Shown piece after piece: positions 57,727-64,000 of a DNA stretch of 64,000 nucleotides. The DNA is from Stutzerimonas stutzeri SDM-LAC (GTDB lineage: Bacteria > Pseudomonadota > Gammaproteobacteria > Pseudomonadales > Pseudomonadaceae), in the NCBI RefSeq assembly GCF_000235745.1, contig NZ_AGSX01000013.1:1-64000 (forward strand), read 5' to 3'. The translations under genes were made by a program, and so were the position numbers. The notes under the pieces were generated by a model. It did no database searches. It had not been told where the DNA came from and was given only the letters and a program-made list of their open reading frames with translations. Within the stretch, counting starts at the first letter, position 1. Each line of letters opens with the position of its first letter.

Positions 57727-58528
57727 CGCCGCCCTCCCGCTTGCGTCGCTCACGCCACAGCGACAGCCCGATGAAACCGAGCAACGCCAGCGCCGTGCCG
57801 GTGCCCCCCACCTGCAGCGCACCGATGACCCAGTTGTCGTATCCGCCAGTGCGCGGGTTGTAGTGGTAACAGAGCAGCAGTAGCTGATCACTGAAATCGC
57901 CGACCCGCCCTTCGCCAGCATCAGTCAGCGCCAGCCGCAGATCGTTGGGCTGATAACCGAGCCCATACAGCCATTGCACCAGCTTGCCGGACGGACTCAG
58001 CGTGGCGATTGCCGAGGCGTGCGCGTATTCCTGAATCTCTGCATCCCAGCGGTAATGAAAACCGAGTGCGTCGCTGACGCTGCGGCTGGCTGACTCCGGT
58101 CCGGTGAGCAGATGGACCGATTGAGACCCCGCCAACGCTGGCCAACGCCGCGTCAGCTTGTCGCGTTCGGCACGGGCATCGGCTGGCGTCTCGTGCGGGT
58201 TGAAGCTATAGGCGATCACTACGTAATCCTCGCCAAGTTCGAAGGGCACCGCACCGAGCAGGTTGAACAGGCTGGCCAGCTGCGACCCGCACACATTCGG
58301 GCAGCGAAAGTAGACAGGCACCAGCACTGCTGGACGACCATCTAACAATTCAGCGAGCGTGACCGACTTGCCGCTGTCGTCGGTGAAGCGCGTATCCAAC
58401 GGTACCTGCGCGCCAGGCCGCGAATCGATGCCAGCGGCGGCGAAGGGATCGAACGGTTCTGCGGTGCGCACCGAAGCTGCCAACGCGAACGCCAATGCCG
58501 CAGCCACGACCAGTAACAACCGGCTCAT
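57716..58528 (-). CDS. SCO1/SenC copper chaperone of the caa3 operon
   Basis: A 270-residue protein with a signal sequence, a thioredoxin-like Sco domain (YFRCPNVCGSQLASLFNLL: copper-binding CPNVC) and a C-terminal membrane helix (TGTALALLGFIGLSL) that is unusual for Sco proteins and may tether it. The later His occurs in YAHASAIATLSPSG. It overlaps the subunit II gene by 11 bases and the small membrane protein gene by four. It probably inserts copper into the CuA site of subunit II. A second Sco protein is at 7567-8184. Confidence 0.9.
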   Translation of the reverse strand: MSRLLLVVAAALAFALAASVRTAEPFDPFAAAGIDSRPGAQVPLDTRFTDDSGKSVTLAELLDGRPAVLVPVYFRCPNVCGSQLASLFNLLGAVPFELGEDYVVIAYSFNPHETPADARAERDKLTRRWPALAGSQSVHLLTGPESASRSVSDALGFHYRWDAEIQEYAHASAIATLSPSGKLVQWLYGLGYQPNDLRLALTDAGEGRVGDFSDQLLLLCYHYNPRTGGYDNWVIGALQVGGTGTALALLGFIGLSLWRERRKREGGDER

Positions 58529-58959
58529 TGAGGTTCTGCCCTTTGTTTGGCCTGTTGCAAACGTACGTCCGGTTTGCCGCTGGCCCCCACCGGCGACGGC
58601 CAGCCGCGTTCTAGCAACAGGATGCGTGCCCGTCCGAGCGGAATACGCGCGACGCCCGCTTCACGGTCGACCCACTCATAATGCTCCAGCCGCTGCACGG
58701 CCTCGCTGACCACTTGTTGGCCTTTGGCTAGCGCATCCGTTTCCAGTCGCGGCTGGGGCGGAATGATGCTGTCGCGCTCGAGCCCCGATACCGGAGGCTC
58801 AGGTGTTACGCGGTAGTAGCTGAGCAACAGTCCCACAGCAGCAAGCGATATCGCCAGGGCGATAACCAGGCCGCAGCCAATCATCAGCAATACCCTGACC
58901 TTGGCGTCATGGTGCTCGAAGCCGTCTTCATTGGAGCGCGGATCGACCGGGACGCTCAT
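58525..58959 (-). CDS. Small membrane protein of the ACIII-caa3 operon, unknown function
   Basis: A 144-residue protein with one N-terminal membrane helix (VRVLLMIGCGLVIALAISLAAVGLLL) preceded by a charged stretch, then a soluble periplasmic part with LEHYEWVDREAGVARIPLGRARILLLERGWPSP. The pattern EWVDREAGVARIPxxRA resembles hypotheticals that I associate with ACIII/cytochrome oxidase clusters in other bacteria. ATG 58959 has AGGAGG just upstream. It overlaps both neighbours by four bases. A role in complex assembly is inferred only from its place. Confidence 0.75.
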   Translation of the reverse strand: MSVPVDPRSNEDGFEHHDAKVRVLLMIGCGLVIALAISLAAVGLLLSYYRVTPEPPVSGLERDSIIPPQPRLETDALAKGQQVVSEAVQRLEHYEWVDREAGVARIPLGRARILLLERGWPSPVGASGKPDVRLQQAKQRAEPQ

Positions 58960-59966
58960 GCGGACCTCCTCGGCAGGATAAGCAGTGTCATCAATCCTGT
59001 ACCCGAAGCCGCCGCGGCAACCAGCGCCAACGTGCTCGCCAGCCCATTCATGCCAGGCAAGCTGGCCATGCTGAGCCAGGCACCTTCGGCCAGGCCAAGC
59101 AGCAACGTGCCGCCAGCCAGTATCGCCAGCGGCACCCGACGCCCAGAGAAAGGCCACCAGGTCGCGACAAATACCAGGCTCTGTAGCGCCACCAGCCACG
59201 TCAGCAGCGGCCATTCGCGGGCGCGTACCTCATACCAGCGCACTTCCTCAGGCAGGTTGCCGTACCAGACGATCAGATACTGCATGAAGTGCAGGTAGAT
59301 CCACGCCAGCGCCGCAGCCGACAACAAGCCGCGCAACACGCCCGGGCGGGACGCGCCCGTGAACAGGCTGATCAGAACGCAGGCCGCGATTCCGGACAGC
59401 ATCAGCCGGCCCAGCCATAACAGCCCGAATATGCTGGACGCAAAGTGCGGCTCCATCGATTGAGCCCAGTCGAATGCTGCCAGGGACACACTCAACACCA
59501 CGGCGATCAGCCCCAAACCAGCCCCCGCCGGATTGCGCAACGTAGTGGGCAGCAGCCAGCGCGCCAGCGCCCACCACAGCCCAACATAGAGCAGCCCACG
59601 CACGACGAAACTGGGCCACCAGAGCCAGAACCCGCGAAACCCATCGTTGTGGTGATGCATCCATTCGTAAATCAACCCGGCGCCGAGCAGCCCCGGAAGT
59701 ACCAGTACGGCCAACGCCGGCATGGCCCGGCTGGCAACTAGCGTCCAGGGCCATAGCTGATCGCGAGCGCTGCCACTGACTGGGGCTAAAGCGAAGCCCA
59801 ATGACAGTGCGCCCAGCGGAATCCCGGCCAACCCCAAGAGGCTTGCCACACAAGCGGCCAGTGTGTCGCGCGGCGCCAGTAGAAGCCCGATGCCAAGGCC
59901 GACGAGCCCAATGGCCAATGCCGCCCAGGCGACGGCGCGACCACTCATGAATCGCGCGAGGTTCAT
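58956..59966 (-). CDS. actF: Alternative complex III subunit ActF (NrfD-like membrane protein)
   Basis: A 336-residue protein with about ten membrane helices, e.g. WAALAIGLVGLGIGLLL, LWLGRLMLSGIAACVLISLF, and HFMQYLIVWYGNLPEEVRWYE, a stretch typical of ActF. ActF is the smaller of the two NrfD-related membrane subunits of ACIII, which oxidises quinol. It overlaps actE and the small membrane protein gene by four bases each. Called from position in the actBCDEF order and the hydrophobic profile. Confidence 0.88.
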   Translation of the reverse strand: MNLARFMSGRAVAWAALAIGLVGLGIGLLLAPRDTLAACVASLLGLAGIPLGALSLGFALAPVSGSARDQLWPWTLVASRAMPALAVLVLPGLLGAGLIYEWMHHHNDGFRGFWLWWPSFVVRGLLYVGLWWALARWLLPTTLRNPAGAGLGLIAVVLSVSLAAFDWAQSMEPHFASSIFGLLWLGRLMLSGIAACVLISLFTGASRPGVLRGLLSAAALAWIYLHFMQYLIVWYGNLPEEVRWYEVRAREWPLLTWLVALQSLVFVATWWPFSGRRVPLAILAGGTLLLGLAEGAWLSMASLPGMNGLASTLALVAAAASGTGLMTLLILPRRSA

Positions 59967-60484
59967 GGCAGAGCCTCCAACGCGCGGCGATCAGGCTCGG
60001 GCAGTTGGCCAACCTCAGCCGTTCGTGCCAACTGCAACGCCCGTATGTGCGCAACAATTGCCCAACGATCTGCCGGTCGTACCCGCGCGGCGTAGCTATA
60101 CATCACGCCGTAACCCTCGGCGATGACCTGAAGAAAATGGCGATCAGGTGCCTGCACCAGACGCGGTTTGGCGAAGTCCGGTGGTTGCGGAAAGCCGCGT
60201 TTGACCACCGTTCCCATGCCATCACCGGCCAAGCCGTGACAAGGCACGCAATTGATGCGGTAACGTTCCTCGCCCCGGGCCAGCAGCTCTTCAGTCAACG
60301 GTGGGCGCTCGGCAAGCACCGCCTCCCATGACAGTTCGCCACGGGCGATCGTCCCTAACGGTGGCGCCTGGTTAACCTTGCCGTCAGGGAAAAACAGGCT
60401 GGACTCCTGTGCGTCGGCACGCGGCTGTTGGGCCATTTGATCGCAGCCGCTGAGCAACACGATGAACACGATCAGCCAAGGCAT
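59963..60484 (-). CDS. actE: Alternative complex III subunit ActE (monohaem cytochrome c lipoprotein)
   Basis: A 173-residue exported protein with a lipobox (LIVFIVLLSGC, lipid-anchored Cys at about 13) and one CxxCH haem motif in INCVPCHGLAGDGMG, plus a Met ligand in YGVMYSYA. ATG 60484 is chosen from the signal sequence; it overlaps the actD stop by one base. ActE passes electrons from the complex toward the oxidase cytochrome c. Confidence 0.92.
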   Translation of the reverse strand: MPWLIVFIVLLSGCDQMAQQPRADAQESSLFFPDGKVNQAPPLGTIARGELSWEAVLAERPPLTEELLARGEERYRINCVPCHGLAGDGMGTVVKRGFPQPPDFAKPRLVQAPDRHFLQVIAEGYGVMYSYAARVRPADRWAIVAHIRALQLARTAEVGQLPEPDRRALEALP

Positions 60485-61011
60485 CAGGCAGGCACCTTGC
60501 TGACCGACACGGCCCGTTCCGCCAGCCATAGCGCCGTACCCGTCTCGTTGAACATCGGGTCATCGGCGCGAATACAGAGCAGAAACCGGTCGTCCGTAGC
60601 GCGTTGGAACGCCTCGGTTTCGAAAAGCGGATGATGAAGCAGCGGCAGCCGACACAGGAACAGCAGGCCGAACAGCGCCCCCAGTGCGCCGCCTGTAATG
60701 GTCATCAGGAAGGTGATGACGGCGAAGCCCTGCAGGGCAATAAGGGGCCGGCCTCCGATATCCAGGGGGTAACTGAGATTGGCGTATAGCTGCATGGCCA
60801 ATCCCAGCCCGCCACCGATCAGCGCACCGAGGATACCGGCCCAGTAGGCGCGGTTGTTGCGCTGGCCAAGAATCGGCTCCAGCTCCGGCAACATGAACGG
60901 ACTGTAAGCCTCCATCCGCGAGTAGCCTTCCTCACGCGCGGCGCGGGCTGCCTCGATCAACGGCTCAGGATGTGTGAAATCGGCTAGAAGTCCGTAGCAG
61001 CGCTCAGTCAT
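60484..61011 (-). CDS. actD: Alternative complex III subunit ActD (DUF3341)
   Basis: A 175-residue membrane protein with two helices in the middle (YWAGILGALIGGGLGLAM and VITFLMTITGGALGALFGLLF), framed by cytoplasmic parts: LLADFTHPEPLIEAARAAREEGYSRMEAYSPF at the start is the DUF3341/ActD hallmark. It overlaps actC by eight bases. ActD is a peripheral/membrane component of ACIII with no cofactor. Confidence 0.92.
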   Translation of the reverse strand: MTERCYGLLADFTHPEPLIEAARAAREEGYSRMEAYSPFMLPELEPILGQRNNRAYWAGILGALIGGGLGLAMQLYANLSYPLDIGGRPLIALQGFAVITFLMTITGGALGALFGLLFLCRLPLLHHPLFETEAFQRATDDRFLLCIRADDPMFNETGTALWLAERAVSVSKVPA

Positions 61012-62392
61012 CGGCTGCTCTCCGATAGCTGTGCAAGGCTTCTTTGACTTCAAAGGTAGACACCATCGGCAGCAGGCGCATGAACAGGCTGAACGGTACG
61101 AGGAACAGCCCAGAGGTGCCGATGAACAATGACCAGTCCCAGAACGTCGGGCTGTAGCCTTGCCAGGTAGCCGTCAGGTAATCGCGGGTGGCGGGAACGA
61201 TGATCAGCATCCAGCGCTCGCACCACATGCCGATCAGGACGCCGACTGCAATCGCCAGCAACGCCTTGCCATTGCGCCGCACTTGCGGCCACCAGAGCGC
61301 TTGCAGGCAAACCAGATTGAAGAAGATCGCCGTCCACCAGCTCCAGGCCATCGGCCCGGTCAGACGCGCCATGGCCATGTTTATCTCGTGTTCCTTGCCC
61401 GAATAGAAGGCGATGAAGGTGTCGGCAAAATAGCCGTAAGCAGTCATCCAGCCGCTGGCGAGCAGTAATACGCCGAGTACGTCCAGATGCTTGACCGTGA
61501 TCAGCAGCTGCCAGCCGAAGAACCGACGCAGCCCCAGCGCAATGACAATCACCAGGGCGAAACCGGAGAAGATCGCACCAGCGACGAAGTACGGCGGAAA
61601 CACCGTCGAATGCCAGCCGGTTTCCGGCGATAGATCGAGAAGAAATGAGTAGCCGCTGGATACCGCAAACACCAGCGGAATCGCCAGCAGCGCAATGAAA
61701 CGGTAGGCTCGCCGCCAATGTGCCCAGTGAGAAGAAGCACCGCGCCAGCCAAGCGCCAGCAGCCCATAGAAGATCTTGTAGCGCCGTTTGCGGGCGTGAT
61801 CGCGAGCAGAGGCGAAGTCTGGAATTGCACCGATGTAAATGAACATCAGCGAGACGAACAGATAGCCGAGGACCGCGAAAAAGTCCCACGACGTCGGGCT
61901 CTTGAACTGCGGCCACAGCTCCATGGTATTGGGATACGGGGCGCTCCAGTAGAACAGCCAGGGCCGTCCCAGATGCAGGATCGGGTAGATGCCCGCACAG
62001 ACCACCGCCATCAGCGTCATCAACTCGGCCATGCGGTTGAGCGAGTTGCGCCACGGCCGGTTGAGCAGCAGCAACATCGCCGAAATGAAGGTTCCGGCAT
62101 GACCGATGCCCAGCCACCACATGTAATTGAGGATGGGGAAACCCCAAAACACCGGGTCGTTATTACCGAACACACCCACACCCTTCCAGATCACCACAAC
62201 CGCCGAGGCGACGAACAGCCCCAGCAGCAAGCAGCTGAAGATGAACAGTGCCCACCAGGCGCGGCGATAGCGATTGAAGTCGACGGGCACGGTCAGCACC
62301 CGGTCCGAGACTTCACCGAGCGGCATCTGCCGCGGCAGGAAGTGCGGCGTATCGGCACCGGTATACCCGGGGCGAGAGTCAGCGCCGCTCAT
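61004..62392 (-). CDS. actC: Alternative complex III subunit ActC (NrfD-like membrane protein)
   Basis: A 462-residue protein with about ten membrane helices. Typical of ActC: WWLGIGHAGTFISAMLLL, NRPWRNSLNRMAELMTLMAVVCAGIYPILHLGRPW, WPQFKSPTSWDFFAV and HSTVFPPYFVAGAIFSGFALV. NrfD-like subunits carry the quinol site and likely couple to proton movement. ATG 62392 overlaps actB (ATGA), the longer open frame upstream is not coding. Confidence 0.93.
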   Translation of the reverse strand: MSGADSRPGYTGADTPHFLPRQMPLGEVSDRVLTVPVDFNRYRRAWWALFIFSCLLLGLFVASAVVVIWKGVGVFGNNDPVFWGFPILNYMWWLGIGHAGTFISAMLLLLNRPWRNSLNRMAELMTLMAVVCAGIYPILHLGRPWLFYWSAPYPNTMELWPQFKSPTSWDFFAVLGYLFVSLMFIYIGAIPDFASARDHARKRRYKIFYGLLALGWRGASSHWAHWRRAYRFIALLAIPLVFAVSSGYSFLLDLSPETGWHSTVFPPYFVAGAIFSGFALVIVIALGLRRFFGWQLLITVKHLDVLGVLLLASGWMTAYGYFADTFIAFYSGKEHEINMAMARLTGPMAWSWWTAIFFNLVCLQALWWPQVRRNGKALLAIAVGVLIGMWCERWMLIIVPATRDYLTATWQGYSPTFWDWSLFIGTSGLFLVPFSLFMRLLPMVSTFEVKEALHSYRRAADD

Positions 62393-64000
62393 GACTCGTC
62401 CTCGATCTTCGGCAGGTCGACCACGCCCAGATACGTCGTCTTCGGCCGTGTCCCCAACTCTTCCAGCAGCGCGTAATGACGCTTGGTGTCGCGCCCTTTG
62501 CGCACGCGCGCGCCCGGATCGGACAGGTCGCCGAACACAATTGCCTGGGTTGGGCAGCTCTGCTGGCAAGCGGTCTGCACCTCGCCGTCGGCCACCGGAC
62601 GATTCTCGATCCGTGCTGCGATGCGCGCCTCGCTGATGCGCTGCACGCAATAGGTGCACTTCTCCATCACACCGCGCGAGCGCACCGTGACGTTGGGGTT
62701 GCGCTGATGCTGGATCGACGGCTCATCGTCCTCGGTCCAGTCGAGCCAGTTGAAGCGTCGCACCTTGTACGGGCAGTAGGACGCACAGGTGCGGGTGCCG
62801 ATGCAGCGGTTGTAGATCTGTTCGTTGAGCCCATCAGGTCCGTGTACGGTGGCGTTGACCGGGCAACCGACCTCGCACGGTGCCTGTTCGCAATGCATGC
62901 AGGGCACCGGCTGGAACGCCGATGACTCGGGCTCGTCAGGATCACCCTTGTAATAGTGATCGACCCGCAGCCAGTGCATGTTTCGGCCCATGGCGACCTG
63001 CTCTTTGCCGACCACGGGAATATTGTTTTCCGCCTGGCAGGCAACGACGCAGGCGTTGCAGCCGATGCATTGGTCCAGGTCGATGGTCATGCCCCATACC
63101 GGCTCGTTCGGTGGGGTCGGCGGGTAAAGAGTCTTGGCTTGTTCAAAGTGGTACAGCGGCTCTGTCGACACCTTGCGATAGGCCTCATCGCGCGGCTCGC
63201 TCTTGATGGCTTCCTTGCCATGCGGTATGTGGTGCGACTGAGTGGTGGCCAGCGGCAGGAATTCGCCGGTCTTTTCAAGCTGGGCACCACGACGTAGCCA
63301 GGGATCGCCCGCCGTGCGCAGCGGTGCGATGTCATAGCCAAGACGGTCGGCGACACGGCCGGCACGAGTGCGTCCATAACCGGCGTACAGGCTGAGCGTG
63401 CGTTCGGCGTGGCCGGGCATGATCCAGGCCGGGCCGATCACCACGCGGGTGCCGAGCGTGATCCGAACCATGTCGCCATTTGACAGCCCTTTTTCTTCTG
63501 CCAGCTTCGGCGCGACGCCGATCACATTGTCCCAGGTGAGTTTGGTGATCGGTTTGGGCAGTTCCTGTAACCAGCCGAGGTTCGCCAGCCGGCCATCCCA
63601 CACACTGGGGTCCGGCAGAAAGCGCAGGGTCAGCCCTTCCTCTGTGACGGGCTCGGTGTCCCAAGTGATGGGTGCTGCGTAGATGCTCAGCGGGGGGAGC
63701 GCGGTGTCGACGATAAAGCCAAGCTCCAGCGCCTGGCGCCAGGCGGTTTCGTCGAGCGACGTCCAGGTCTTGCGCAGCTCGGCGCGGCCACTGGGATTGA
63801 GATCGCCCTGCATCAGGGCCAGCACTTCGGACAAGGTGCGGCTGCTGTAGAACGTGCGCACCAGCGGCTGACCGAGGCAAACGCTGCCATCGGCAGCGCG
63901 CGCGTCTTGCCAACCGTCGAGGTCGTGGGTAAGCGGCAGGTGCCAGTGGCAGTAAGCAGCGGTCTCGTCGTAATAGAGCCCGGCGTGAATGCGCAGCGGA
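62389..64000 (-). CDS. actB: Alternative complex III subunit ActB, C-terminal part (cut by window end)
   Basis: The frame continues past the window edge; a GTG at 63861 is inside the gene, not its start. About 536 residues are seen. The outer part HWHLPLTHDLDGWQDARAADG belongs to the molybdopterin-like (cofactor-less) domain. The C-terminal iron-sulfur module follows: CIGCNACVVAC, CMHCEQAPCEVGC, CIGTRTCASYC, and CTYC...CQQSCP, enough for three [4Fe-4S] and one [3Fe-4S] clusters, as in characterised ActB. ActA, the pentahaem cytochrome normally upstream, must lie outside the window. Confidence 0.93.
   Translation of the reverse strand, partial: PLRIHAGLYYDETAAYCHWHLPLTHDLDGWQDARAADGSVCLGQPLVRTFYSSRTLSEVLALMQGDLNPSGRAELRKTWTSLDETAWRQALELGFIVDTALPPLSIYAAPITWDTEPVTEEGLTLRFLPDPSVWDGRLANLGWLQELPKPITKLTWDNVIGVAPKLAEEKGLSNGDMVRITLGTRVVIGPAWIMPGHAERTLSLYAGYGRTRAGRVADRLGYDIAPLRTAGDPWLRRGAQLEKTGEFLPLATTQSHHIPHGKEAIKSEPRDEAYRKVSTEPLYHFEQAKTLYPPTPPNEPVWGMTIDLDQCIGCNACVVACQAENNIPVVGKEQVAMGRNMHWLRVDHYYKGDPDEPESSAFQPVPCMHCEQAPCEVGCPVNATVHGPDGLNEQIYNRCIGTRTCASYCPYKVRRFNWLDWTEDDEPSIQHQRNPNVTVRSRGVMEKCTYCVQRISEARIAARIENRPVADGEVQTACQQSCPTQAIVFGDLSDPGARVRKGRDTKRHYALLEELGTRPKTTYLGVVDLPKIEDES

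Noticed and set aside
1-64000. CRISPR arrays, transposons, prophage or restriction islands
   Set aside because: No regularly spaced direct repeats, transposase, integrase or terminal inverted repeats were seen; gene content is mostly core-genome.

Overview
The window looks like chromosomal DNA from a Stutzerimonas/Pseudomonas stutzeri-type gammaproteobacterium. Several gene orders match the pseudomonad core as I remember it from P. aeruginosa: cbb3-oxidase maturation genes - hemN - anr - apt; dnaX - ybaB - recR; speE - alkA - MFS - aroC - prmB - folE; and mtnA - gyrA - serC - pheA - hisC - tyrA/aroA - cmk - rpsA. The DNA is GC-rich and genes are tightly packed. I found no rRNA, tRNA, CRISPR array, insertion sequence or prophage.

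Layout. 1-8.2 kb: end of a ccoHIS maturation operon for the cbb3 oxidase, a TauE/SafE-like membrane protein, nadE (opposite strand), a hemN-like gene behind an Anr box, anr, apt and an Sco protein. 8.2-11.6 kb: an ABC importer of the sulfonate/nitrate/taurine class with two substrate-binding proteins. 11.7-16.1 kb: recR, ybaB, dnaX, pdxB. 16.2-19.9 kb: a MATE pump, a TauE-type exporter divergent from a LysR regulator with a perfect inverted repeat between them, and an RraB-like protein. 20.2-31.5 kb: speE, alkA, two tandem small PLDc_N-like membrane proteins, a lone mtnD, an MFS transporter, aroC, a secreted alpha/beta hydrolase, a tail-anchored hypothetical, prmB, an isochorismatase-like protein, a small membrane protein, a Smr protein and folE. 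31.6-34 kb: a GST, and an aminotransferase divergent from a MarR regulator. 34.1-46.5 kb: the rpsA-to-mtnA block on the minus strand. 46.8-49 kb: a three-gene PepSY/DUF3649/DUF3325 membrane set behind a weak Fur-like site. 49-54.2 kb: a LexA-controlled imuA-imuB-imuC (dnaE2) mutagenesis cassette. 54.2-64 kb: one long minus-strand operon, open at the window edge, encoding alternative complex III (ActB-C-D-E-F), a small membrane protein, an Sco copper chaperone and a caa3-type oxidase (subunits II, I, III, IV).

How it fits together. The two ends serve aerobic respiration in different ways: low-oxygen cbb3 oxidase maturation with Anr on the left, and a quinol:cytochrome c oxidoreductase of the ACIII type translationally coupled to a caa3 oxidase on the right. 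The middle is mostly housekeeping (DNA replication and repair, aromatic amino acid, serine, B6, folate, NAD and polyamine synthesis). The points most worth following up are the ACIII-caa3 operon with its uncharacterised 144-residue protein, the hemN-like protein that has lost several residues normally fixed in HemN, the EPSP synthase domain with class II (glyphosate-tolerant type) motifs, the isochorismatase-like protein with Ser in place of the catalytic Cys, and the mtnD gene without mtnB/mtnC beside it.
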